Origin: Chondrus crispus
Taxonomy: Eukaryota; Rhodophyta; Florideophyceae; Gigartinales; Gigartinaceae
DNA length: 64,000 nt
Assembly (NCBI RefSeq): GCF_000350225.1
Contig: NW_005178773.1
Coordinates: 107,629-171,628, forward strand
Reading direction: 5' to 3'
The notes under the pieces were generated by a model. The model was not told the origin of the DNA and made no database searches. It saw only the letters and a list, made by a program, of their open reading frames with translations. The number at the start of each line of letters is the position of its first letter. The stretch's first letter is position 1. Made by a program: the position numbers and the translations under genes. Shown one piece after another: positions 20,403 to 31,570 of the stretch.

Positions 20403-23400
20403 ATGCTCCCAACTCCAACAAGCCACCACAACGACACGATACGATCCCTCCCAGCACGTAGGATAACGCGCAGAAACAACCCGCCCGCAGCAGCACCAAT
20501 CGATCAACTCACGTACAGACCTCCCATACGCACAAGCACATCCTCAAACATGGAACGACGAACCGACGTCCCAACCTTCAATCTCGACAACTACGGCCCG
20601 TGGTTCGTTTCGCTACGCTCCGCCGCGTACGCCACCACAACGATCCACCAACTAGAAGGCAACCCCGAACCCCCGACACAAGAAGACGAGCAACACACAT
20701 TTCAGCGCGCCAAGCACGTGCTGCTCGGCAAGATCATAACGAGCATCCCGAGCGACATTGCCAACTTGGTACTCACACCGACGAGTGAACCAACGCCGTA
20801 CGATCTGGTAAAGGCGATCACGGCACACCTCGACACTGCCAACGCTGACGACCAAAAATACCTCCAACAACAGGCAGAACAGGCACACTTCACACACGGA
20901 ATGACGCTCCAGGAATACGTCACGATCCACGAGGGAATCAGGGCAAAGATGATAGCGGCACGCTATCCGGAAATACAGGACACGAGGACAACGGTCACAT
21001 TCATGATCGACGGGCTGAGATACAACCCCACAACGGCACCCATAGGCATGCAACTCATAGCCCTCAACCCAGCCACAGTGAAGGAGTTCGCACACCGGTA
21101 CAACCGAATCGCACAGTACCAGAACGTCCTTACTCAGACAACCCAGGCACCACCCCCCAACAGACCTGCACCAATCAGCTGCAGATGGGCCACACGCCAA
21201 ACCCGCAGGCAACCCCTGCCACGTCAAATCGACAACCCCTGTCGATACCACCAACTGCGCGGCATCATTCAACTGCAACACACGGATGCAGAATGCCGCA
21301 ACCCCAACCACCCGAAAAACAAAAGGGCACAAGGACACCCAAAAGCACGAGTGGCATACAACCCCGAAGACGTATACGAGGACGAACAGCACGACCAATA
21401 CGTCTACGACCCAAGGAACGACAACAGGACGGAAGACGAACCATGCACGTACATCCTGGACTCAGGAGCGCACCCAACACATCTGACGCGCCCCACAACA
21501 CACATGTGCAAAACACGGCACGCCATACACACGGCCACAGCTACTAACACCAGATCCAAATGTACACACCACGGTAAGACGACAATCCGCACGAATAAAA
21601 ACATACGGCTCCAGGTCCCAGCCGTGGCCAACCCGGCCATCACCACGAACCTGATCTCCGTGCACGATCTCGTGAGACTACACGGCAACGTACTATTCAC
21701 ACGAAACAAGGCAATAGTATACAAAAACACAGCTCAACGGAACAAACCCATCATCGTCGGTACAGCGCCATGGAACACAAAGCACAAAGCGTATGCATGG
21801 ACAAATAAAAACCTGAACAACGCTTACAGTGTCAGAACCAAACCATACACCAGAACGCACAAAAAACCATCCCAGAATGGCAAGCCAAAAACGACGACGG
21901 TGCAACACATTGGTCCACGAACACCACAAATGCAGGAACACAGGCGACAAAACCGACACATCGCCGACACCCACAATCCAGTAACAGAGCACCAACCTCA
22001 ACCCACACCGCAGGACCAGGTCGCACACGAATGGCACCTCAAGCTAAACCATGCCACAGCACGCAACATCAGACAAATGGCCAAAGACGGAAACATACCA
22101 ACAATGCCCAAATCACTCGCGTACGAAACGACCACCATCACCTGCTCAGCGTGTACAATGGCAAAACAAAGACCAGCACCACACCGAAAAACCACACACA
22201 ACTATGCCCCCGACCAATACCTCAGCTCTGACACGTGTGGCCCAATCTCCCCGATATCCACACACGGAAACTTCCACCTCCTTACGTACATCGACGCTGG
22301 ATCAAGGTTTCTCATCCTATACTTCCTAAAAGACAGACGACAAGTCGGAGCAATCATGCCACAACACATGCGCCAACTGTACAACGCGGGACGAACACCA
22401 CAGTACTACCGCACCGACAATGCACTAGAATTCAAGTCCAAGGAGGCCATGTGCACGTACGTCGCATACGGCATAACGTACAAAAACAACACGCCACACC
22501 AACCCCAAGAGAACTCGCTGGCAGAGCGTATGAACCAAACTCTGATGAATGCCGCCAGGGCAAATCTACAGCACGCGAAACTACCCCCGCAGTACTGGGA
22601 AGATGCGGTAAGGGGCGCAGCTTTTAAATACAATCTCATGCCCCACTCCGCCACCGGCCAGCCACCCACCAATCTGTGGCACGACCAACCACGCAGACCC
22701 AAACGCCTATTCACATTCGGGCAACTCGACACGATCCCACTCGTACAACCGAAGAAAAAGCTGGACCCCGGAGGAACACCAGTGCGATACGCATACGGCA
22801 ACGATCACAAAACCATCACGGTCCAATAGCTCAAATCACCTCGATACCGAACTATATGCACAGCCGACTTCCGACCGTACAGCCGAACGTCCGACCCATG
22901 CTATAGGCCCCTCAGCGCATATCGATCACAAGCCAGCCCACCCACTGTAGAGATCACAACGCCAGACCCGAAAACGCAGCGAGAAGCCCAAAACTACCCC
23001 GATTCGGGACAATGGGCCACTGCACACAATGAGGAACTCGACAAGCTCGACAAATCACAAACCATCCTGTGGATACCAGACAAAAAGCTCACCCCACGCG
23101 AGAAACTGATACCACTTAAAATGACATATCGCTACAAACGTGCTCCCGACGGCACAGTCACACAGCGTAAAGCCAGATGCTCAACACGTGGAGACTGTAT
23201 GAAGCCCGGTCTCCATTACGACAGTGACAGCACAACCACATACATGGCAGAAAAAACATCCATACGCGTCCTGCTAGCCATAGCTGCAGCCAAAAGATGG
23301 CCCGTCGAACACTTCGACATAACTTCAGCATATCTCCACGAAAACTATCCCCCAGAACGCAAAGTCTATATCAAGCAGCACCCACAGTTTGACGGCAGCT

Positions 23401-24575
23401 ACAAATATGCATGCAAGGGAGGCCGACTTGTCAAAAACATATATGGGACACCACCAGCATCCTGCATATAATTCAACGGCCTCACGGAACATCTCAAAAA
23501 GCACGCGTACAAACAAGCCGATGCCGACCCGAGCATCTTCTATCGCCACGATGCAAAAGGCACACTAATCACAGCCGTCAGTACGGACGATTTCCTCGTC
23601 ATCGCCACCCATCCAACTCTTGTCACCCAACTGTACACCAATCTACAACAGAAGTACAACATAAAACGTCTCGGATTCCCGAAACAGTACCGAAACTGGA
23701 CAATCGGCAAGAGGAGCAATGACAGCATACACGTGTCACAAACTGCTGCTATCGACACCATCCTGAGCAAGACAGGAATGACGAAATGCAACCCGCGACA
23801 CTCACCACTACCCCACAAAGGACCGTTCGATGATGAAATGAAGAACAAACCACTGAACCCACGCGACGCCAGCATATTCCGCCAAACCCTTGGGGACCTG
23901 CGATACATTGCAGACAGCACACGAGGAGACATACACACAGCTGTTAGCAAAATGGCCGGAGTCATGCACAATCCCACCATCACCCACAAACAGAACCTCA
24001 AAGCCCTCCTACGATACCTCAAAGGAACGAGAACACACGGCATTGAATACGAAACCGTCAACCGCCAAACACAAATCGCACTACGATCCTACAGTGACTT
24101 GGATTATGCCAACGACCCGGACAGAAAATCGCGCACAGGCATCATACACACACTGTACGGAGCCCCAATAAGCTGGACATCATCACGGCAACCAACCGTC
24201 GCCACGTCCACTTGCGAGGCCGAATACCTCGCGGCATCCCAAGCCGCACAGCAAACACAATGGATCCCGCGCATGCTCGCCGACATCCAGCAACCGGAAC
24301 ACAAACCAACACCCTTGATGATAGATAACCAAGCGGCGCTCAGCGTAGCCAAGAACGTCGCACCAACCAAGCGTAGAAAATCCATAGACATCAAACACCA
24401 CCATATCCAGGACCTCATAAGGAAAGGCAATATATCGGTGCACCACATTCCGACAACAGACAACATCGCGGACCTATTCACCAAAATAACCGGACCGCGA
24501 AGACATAACCACCTAACCACCATGATCCAACTCACACCAGCACAAAGCCCATCGGCGAACCCCGGGACTGTCTGA
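20403..24575 (+). CDS. gag-pol: C3 Gag-Pol polyprotein, two in-frame stops
   Basis: A single frame of 1390 codons from ATG 20,403, interrupted only by TAG 22,827-22,829 and TAA 23,469-23,471, with no frameshift. Gag N-terminal part; a His/Cys knuckle-like CRYHQ...HTDAEC near 21,240-21,295; protease YILDSGAHPTHL near 21,450; integrase zinc site HEWHLKLNH...CSACTMAK; core SSDTCGP, YRTDNALEF, PQENSLAERM; RT KARCSTRGD, FDITSAYLHENY and active box STDDFLVIA near 23,590; RNase H YSDLDYANDPD, STCEAEYLAA, ending HIPTTDNIADLFTK. The stop TGA lies 5 bases inside the 3' LTR. The two stops make this copy defective unless they are read through. Confidence 0.94.
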
Positions 24576-24710
24576 CCGCACACACACACATTCGCCAACG
24601 CAGTTTGCACTTGCCTGACCGCACAGGACAGACTGTCATTAGAGAGGAGTATATACACCTAGAGACAACGACGAGTAAAGGATGCGGCTATCGGACCCCG
24701 TGTTCACACA
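24569..24710 (+). repeat. C3 3' LTR (142 bp, long form)
   Basis: Same ends as the 5' LTR but with two CTGACCGCACA repeats 43 bp apart (24,572 and 24,615). The intervening segment starts with a short CA run. The rest matches the 5' LTR with few differences. Confidence 0.93.
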
Positions 24711-24911
24711 TTCGCTTCACACCGACGATGTCTCCCTCTGCCGCCCCCCGTTCGCTTCGCTCCCCTCCCTCCCCCGTCTCCCGCGTCCAATCACCGCCTG
24801 CTAACCGAATAGCTGCACTAGCATACCCTGGGGCAGCGGCCAGGTCTTACACCTGTACACGTAGTATACGTAGTCCACCCTATCTAACATTCGTCCCTTT
24901 CCCAGACTTCC

Positions 24912-25314
24912 ATGTTTGCCTTCGGAAGCACTACAGACGAACCTGCGCATGAGTTAGCAGTGATAAATGCGTCGGGTTGTGCCAATGGCCTCCAACGCGC
25001 CATCACATCGTCAAGAAAGCGGGTGGTGCTGCTGGAGCAGCTGTGGGTCAGCCTGGGTGCCCACCTCGCGGTACCGGCCCGTGGCCCTTGCAGAGGCCTA
25101 TGTTCTGGACAAGAAAAAGCGAGCACGGTTGTGGGACGGATATCGTGATGAGTACGACCGACGCACGCGGCTTGCTGACCTTGTACGAAACATCGGGGCT
25201 CGAAGAATAATCCCGACATTGCAGGGTGGAATAGGTACCACTCCTTTACACGGGGTCATGGCCAGGGTGGCGGGAGCGGGGCTCTTTGGCAGCGGGAAGC
25301 ATGGTGTGAGGTAG
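24912..25314 (+). pseudogene. Unrecognised ORF pair, antisense within G3
   Basis: ATG at 24,912 opens a frame with FGSTTDEPAHELAVINASG and SSRKRVVLLEQLWVSLGAH. From about 25,070 a second frame looks more protein-like (LAEAYVLDKKKRARLWDGY, then RRTRLADLVRNIGARRI) and stops at 25,314. Together they could be one protein of about 130 residues with a frame change. It lies between the G3 chromodomain and the G3 3' LTR, on the opposite strand. No known domain. It may be a host fragment or an antisense gene of the element. Confidence 0.35.
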
Positions 25315-25329
25315 TATGCTGAGAAAACG

Positions 25330-28300
25330 AATTGAGATGACTATTTAGGCTCTTTTGCCGTGTCAACGTCCGACGCATCCTTCTTTTTTTCCATGCCGGT
25401 AGTCCATGCGGCAATTACAATATCTGGGAGGTCTTCCTAGGGTGTCCATCGAGGGGATTTCCGACCCCCCATTGCACCCGGAAAATGCGACGAATTTTTC
25501 CGTCTCTGCCTTTCTCGTCCCTCATGCATCCAATCTTTTCTATCATGCGCAAGCCATCCGGGAATACCCCGTCCCGAGGGTCTGCCGTTTCAACTGAGTC
25601 CTTGGTGATCTTCCGCAATCGGTTGGCGTGTACGCGTGCCTCGCGATTTCCGTGCTCAGAGCGTAGCAAACAACTTGTGAGGGAGAGACGTCTCTCTACC
25701 ACGTAAGGCTCGATCCAAGGCGGTGCTAGTTCGCTTTCCTCTTGACCGATATGTCCCGGACTCCATACATGCACCCGATCTCCATCCTTGAATGCGACAT
25801 CTTTCACAGATGCATCGTACTGTAGCGCTGCTCGAGACGTAGAAGCCTTCCCTCTGGCAATCAGCGACTTCTGCAGTTCGCGTAAATGGAGCCGCAGATC
25901 GTAGGGCTCGCCGGATACCCTTTCCAGCTCCGCATGACCCCATGCTATAAATGGCTCAATTCCAAACATCGCTTCGTACGGGCCCATCCCCGTTGCGTCG
26001 GTGCTCCCTGAATTGCACCTGAAGTACGCCAAGGAGACCTGATTGTCCCAATCGTCCTGTCCCGTGCTCACAAAGCACGCAATGTCCTGCGTGAGGGTGC
26101 GGTTGAAGCGCTCAACACAACCATTTGTCTGCGGGTGGAGCGCCGTGGTTGTCACCCTTTGCACTCTCATCTGCTCGGCCATCGCCGTCACCACTTCTCC
26201 GATGAAGTTCGGGCCCCTATCCGAGATAAGGGTCTCCATCGCACCAAAAATGCTGATCCATTCGTCGATCGGAGCCTTGGCAATGGTTACCGCCTTCTCG
26301 TTCGGAATAGCTGCTGCGCGCGCAAAGCGCGTGTACGTGTCCACAGGTGATACACTTGCATGCGGGCGTGACGTCCGGGCTTCTTTGCTTTCACGCCAGC
26401 ACACGCGACGCATCCGTCGACCTTGGACTGAACATCCCTTTGCCACCCTTTCCACCAGAACCACCTCGCCACCCTTTCTGTCGTCCGCTGTACAGCATAG
26501 TGGCCAGACAGCTTCGCGCCGTGGGCATACTGCAGGACGTCGAGGACGAACGACCGGGGAACAACAGCGCGCAATCCTCCGCGCAGCTCCGAGCTGCGCG
26601 AGTCGATGCACAAAACCCCTTCCGGATCCAGTACGAACTCCTGTCTGTTTCCATCCCTGACGCGCTTAAGCAATTCCGCAAACTCTTCCTCTTGCGCGGC
26701 TAGCAACGATCGCGTCGGGAACCCGCCCGACAGTATACACGCAATTCCACCTTCCTCTTTGACCGCCGTAGTGACCTCCTCAGGGTCCTCCGGGGAGCCA
26801 ATCTCGAGAAAACACCTTTTCCAGAGCGGCTTTGTGACTGCGTCGCAACTGAGGGCGTCTGGAACCACCATTGATGCGCCGGGTGCGTATTTCACCACGA
26901 AATTGAAGTCCTGCAACTCGACCATCCACCTGGCTAGCCGTCCACGTGGATCTCTCAGACTCATGAGCCACTTTAATGAGAGGTGGTCCGTTTCCACTAC
27001 TAAGTTCTGCTCTCCATGTAAGTAGCATTTCCATTTCTGCAAGCAGTGCACAATCGCAAGGCACTCGCGCTCGGTAACTGTAATCTTCACCTCGGCGGTG
27101 GTCAGTTTGCGGCTCGAGAATGAGACAGGGCGCCATGAGCCGCTACTGACGCGCTGCAGCAGCACACTCCCGATCCCATAGGCGCTCGCATCCGTGAGCA
27201 TCCTTTTCGGGAAGCCCCTCCTCGGTTGCACCAGGAACTCGGGAGCACTCAGCACATTGAATGTGTGCAAGAATTTCTTGATTTCTTTCCAAGCTTGTCG
27301 CTGTGCGTCACCCCACCGCGCATCTTAGTCCGCAATCAGGAGTCTCTTTCCAGGCCGCTTCTTCTTATTGAAGCCCGTCCCCCGCAATACCGAATAGAGC
27401 GGTCGTGCGACTTCGGCAAAATGGTCAATAAATTCGGGCAAGTAGTTTGCCAGTCCTAGGAACCTCATGACATCCTCCCCATTCTGGAGCATGCGCAGAT
27501 CGCGGATTGCCCGCACGTGTAGGTCGGAGGGCCTCATTCCATGCGGGCCGATACGGTGCCCGAGCACCTCGACCTCGCGGACTCCAAACGCGCATTTCGC
27601 TAGCTTCAGACGCGCTCCCGCAGTGAGGAATGTGTCCAGAACCGATGCCAGGCACTGTAGATGCTCCTCATCCGTTGTGGTTCCCAGGCTAATATCGTCC
27701 ATGAAGGCCCACACGTCGCGGCCCTTCCTGTTTGCGAGGATTGCGTTCACCACACGCTGGAAAACAGCCGGTGAATTCTTCACACCTTGAGGAAGGCGCA
27801 CGTACCGTAACAGACCACTGACCGTACGGATGGCGGTGAAGTCCTACGAATCTTCCGCCAGACTGACCTGAAAGAACCCGTCTTTCAGATCGAACGTAGA
27901 AAACCCCCTTTTGCTCCCCATCCAATCTAGGGTAGCACGTACGTCCTCCATAGGGTATGAGTCTGCCGCAGTAAGCGCGTTCAGTCCTCTGAAGTCCGAG
28001 GTGACCCTGGTCGGGCCGTCCTTCTTCTTGACAAATACATTGCACGCCGCCCACGGAGAGGAGGCGTGCTTGACAACACCCAACTACAGCAACTTCTCCA
28101 TAGCAGCCTTTTCGAGCTCCGCTTCCTTTGGAGAACGCCTCCTGACCGGGCACTATCCACCAGACTGATTCGGTGCTCCACTCCCTTGATGTGCCCCAAA
28201 CCCTTGAACACGGCTCTGCGCGACCATAGAATTGCGCGTAATTTTTCCCACATGATCACGTCCCTGTGGAAATGGAATAAGTCCATATCCTGAATTACCT

Positions 28301-28780
28301 CGTCAACGTCAGCGTCACTTATTGCTCCGGCTATCTCAGTGTCCGGGTGATCATCTCTGCATCTCGACACCACTCCATTAAGCTGCCGTCCGTCGGCGAT
28401 GATTTTTCCCCTCATCGTGGTAAGGTCCAGAACGAGGCCATATTGCCTCTAGAACCGACTCCCAATTAGGAGCTTGGAAGGTAAGCGAAAAGCGACCCAC
28501 ACGCGCTCTGTGAATGTCCGTCCCCAAATTTTGAAGCTCAATGACCCCTCTCCGCATACCCCCATTTCGGATCCATCTGCGGTCCTTGCAGCAGACCCAC
28601 CTGCTTCCCACTCCCCGCCATGGTCCTCGAACCACTTGCAGTCTACCCAAACCGAACGTGCTCCGGTATCTAGCGGTACCTAGACAGCCTCCATGCCGAC
28701 CTTCACCTGTACCACCACTTCCTCGCGTCCACCTCGATATATTCCGGTGCACTTGCAGACGCGTTCCCGTTCCCCGAGCG
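25330..28780 (-). pseudogene. pol: G3 pol, decayed
   Basis: Protease VPLDTGARSVW (near 28,660) preceded by an in-frame TAG; RT with DFRGLNAL and DLKDGFFQVSL, an in-frame TAG near 27,843, then LPQGVKNSPAVFQR and active box FMDD (near 27,700); TAA at 27,325; RNase H with LTDASAYGIGS and VTERECLAIVH; integrase zinc site GHYAVQ...CVACAG; core with LISDRGPNFIGE and TNGCVERFNR; chromodomain IRRIFRVQWG broken by a frame change and a TAG near 25,440. RT and RNase H stay in one frame despite the stops; a frameshift falls between 26,290 and 26,610. Many stops are consistent with C-to-T changes. Confidence 0.85.
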
Positions 28781-28853
28781 CCCCCGGCTCTCTGGTGGTC
28801 ATTAGGTGCGGGGGGGAGGACGCGCGCTTCGACAAGGGGCGCCTTCTCTTTCT

Positions 28854-30046
28854 TCAAAACGCGATTCTCATTGTCCAGGCGCGCTTTGGCTTTTCCGGGC
28901 AGCCCCTCGCAATATGGCCCCTCTTGCGGCAGTGGTAGCACTGTGTGTTCTCGAAACGCACATGCAGACCACCCGTAAGCGGACTACTGGGCAATTGGGC
29001 TACTGCCTCGGTATCGTCATCGCCAGCATTTTTGGCTGCGTGTTGCACACGCTCGCTGCGGAACCTTGTTTTGGTCATATCCGGGGGCCGTCCCAGTGAC
29101 ATCATCGAGACTCGGGCAGTGACTTCGTCAAAACTTCCGGATATAGACAAAGCCAGATTTCTCATTTGACGGCAGCGACTGCACAAAGCGATCTAGAAGT
29201 ACCTCGTCCGAAATCCTCTTCGGCAGCGCGAGCCCAGCAGACCGAACGCGCGTAGCAAACTCGTTTACCGTCTCCTTTCCATCGCGCCAGCGCATCATGT
29301 TGAATTTTGAGGCGAAGTGCTCGCCTGTGGCTGGTATTACACAGTCTCGTCTCCACCAATGTCCATAGGTCATCGGCGCTAGCGTGCAGGTTGTCGGCCG
29401 CCACTAACTCGTAAATGGCGAGGGCGCTTCCAACAAATGCGCAAGGAAGCAGGCGACGTTGTGTACCCCGAGCCACGGGGAAGTCATGGCATAAACGCTC
29501 CCAAGCCTTCTGGGCGGCGAATTAGTTCCCGTCACCAGGTTGCGTGACCTGCACTGGCTCCAGAGCCTTGGCGTATATCCTGAAGGCATATTGAGGCCCC
29601 AAAACCGCCGACTGCGGGTTCTGTGATGCCTTCTCGTGAGGGTCCTGATCACCACCTCCGTTGCCTCCGTCCGTATTCTTGCCAGAAACGTCTCCTGCTT
29701 CTGGCACGGGAGAAAGGGTCCTTCCGGCGACCCTCATGTAGGTCTCGACAGCAATTCCTAAGTTCGATACGGAGTCGCCAACTTCCACAACGGCTGCGGT
29801 GTTCTTCTCCAAGTGTTTGAGGATGTCTTCAAGGACCTCCTTCATGGCTGAAAATGCGTTTTCAGAACTGCCTGGCATGCCAAACGTCTGGGACGCCGCT
29901 TCCTCGCGGTTTTCAACTCTTATCTCTTCATAAGCCGTGCGACCCGAAGGCAGTACTGGCTTTGTTTCGTCGATACTGGTGTCCTCCGCAGTCAGCTCCA
30001 TGTCTTCTTCTTTGCCGAGAAGACCAAGATACTTGGCCAGATCCAT
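28854..30046 (-). pseudogene. gag: G3 gag, decayed
   Basis: ATG at 30,046. An acidic N-terminal part and a helical segment (MKEVLEDILKHLEKNTAAVVE) are followed by a TAA at 29,522-29,524 with the frame continuing (FAAQKAWERL). After a frame change the capsid-like FASKFNMMRWRDGKETVNEF appears, then a CCHC knuckle CYHCRKRGHIARGC near 28,920. Gag of an LTR retrotransposon is clear from order and knuckle. Confidence 0.8.
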
Positions 30047-30100
30047 TTCGGCCCTTTATCCAGCGTCCATCACAGAGCGAGTTTCGGAATCTTCGCCCAG

Positions 30101-30215
30101 TGAAAATCACTAACAAATTTGTTATGTTGTGATCACTCTTTGTCACACTGAAAGCTAGGTTCTTTACTCGGTTCCAAATCAACTTCGGGCGACGCTTCTC
30201 GACCATGTTGTCACA
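30101..30215 (-). repeat. G3 5' LTR, short (about 100-115 bp)
   Basis: The minus-strand start TGTGACAACATGG is typical for gypsy. The end is either CATAACA (30,120) or GATTTTCA (30,101). It matches the remnant at 20,096-20,165. The inner boundary is uncertain because no good tRNA-like primer site follows. Confidence 0.5.
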
Positions 30216-31570
30216 GCTGTATTTAAAAAATCTGTGCCATGCACTCCGTCATTGTCGCTGGTAGCACAGTAGCTCGATCACGCGAAACTATTGACAGAAG
30301 GACAAAAAGGGGACGTTCTCTTCGCGGGGCAGGGTATAATCATGTGTTTTCACATGTGGCCCATGCACAAATACAAAAAAACTTGAGTTCTGAAAACGCA
30401 GCGATTTAGTGACGGTCAGCTTGTAGCTTAACATGTACAGAAATCTTAACATGTAATCGATGGAGAGTACGTCTCAGGTTTTCCTCAAGTTTCCACTGAA
30501 ATATGAGAAATTATTCCCAATTGAATTTCGCATCCAATGACTGTCCTCTTTGTAGTCTTTTGAAATTTTATTTTAGCAAGATAGACAAAAAACCCTTTCT
30601 TCGCAATTATTATAGGCTGGAAGACAGGTTTTCGCATAACGAAGGGCTTTTTTGAATGTACGATGAAATTACTCTGCTAGCTAATGAACGTCGCAACACG
30701 TGAATTAGTGAAATCCAATGTGTCCACATTCAATATGCAAATGCCAAGTGGCAGGGGTGGACATCAGTGTCCGAGACGTTGGTCTTTCTGTAGTTGTTCA
30801 CATCCCAGAGCTTTTCTATGGTATCTTCGTAAAGAATGACCGAAAACACTAGTGTCTATGGGACCGTTTGTCCTCATATGAGGACAGAAGTTATTTTAGC
30901 AAAAGGATCAATATGTCATTTTAATAAGAGGAAAGCAAATTGATCGAAAGACGTTCAATGAGAGGTTTTATGCAGTGTACAAGCATGGAACTTTCGCACA
31001 TTTCCGTGGGTCTTTTATAAATGACCATTTTAGAAGACCATTTTAGAAAAAGACCCAGGGAAATGTGCGATAGTTCCATAAATGATTTTATCCTCTTTGG
31101 ACTCACCATTGAACACAACTAGGATTTTACGATTCGCACATCTGCAGAAAATAAAATGGAAGACGTCGCGCTGCACACCCTTTCCCGTCATTGAAGAAAG
31201 CAAATCGAACAAGAGCTGCAAGCTGTGATATTCTCCTCCCACTCCGAAAATGAAACACGTGGTTTCCTGGGCATGACTGTCAGCCCGTATGGTTGTTTTG
31301 CAGTGAGCAGTATCCTGCAATCGAAAGAGAAGCCGTCCAGTTTAGATGTTTGAGAGTAGAATGCTGATAATAAAGCAGATGCAGCAGATCGATGTAAAAC
31401 TTTAGTGAGCCGCGGTGAATTCGCAGCAGAATTGGTTCCCAAAAAACGACCTCCTCAAGCTCTCTATCGCCAGGCTTGCATCCGAATCACGTCAACACCG
31501 AGATATCTACAGAACCCCGCTCCCTCTCCGGCCCCTGTCATCTCCCACCTCTACACCGCCCCGCTCCACC
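30216..31570. other. AT-rich intergenic region with an orphan TIR end
   Basis: No supported gene. At 30,850 the sequence TAGTGTCTATGGGAC followed by CCTCATATGAGG (about 30,872) matches the left end of the TA-target family (18,441; 35,522; 61,436). No right end is visible nearby, so this is a truncated copy. Confidence 0.6.

Larger units (their letters stand above)
20272..24710 (+). mobile_element. C3, nearly intact Ty1/copia, TSD ttcgc
   Basis: Perfect 5-bp duplication ttcgc at 20,267-20,271 and 24,711-24,715. LTRs at 20,272-20,370 and 24,569-24,710 flank one long gag-pol frame with only two stops. It is inserted in the 3' region of G3. Best preserved copia element of the window. Confidence 0.96.
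20090..30215 (-). mobile_element. G3, decayed gypsy chromovirus, with C3 inside
   Basis: Minus-strand order: short 5' LTR (about 30,101-30,215), gag (28,854-30,046), pol (25,330-28,780), 3' region (24,711-25,330 continuing at 20,271-20,170 after C3 is removed), 3' LTR remnant (20,096-20,165). The 3' and 5' LTR-like pieces share about 70 bp at high similarity, including the run aagctaggttctttactcgg. The distance between them makes sense only when copia C3 is taken out. Many stops and frame changes make it the oldest gypsy copy here. Confidence 0.7.
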
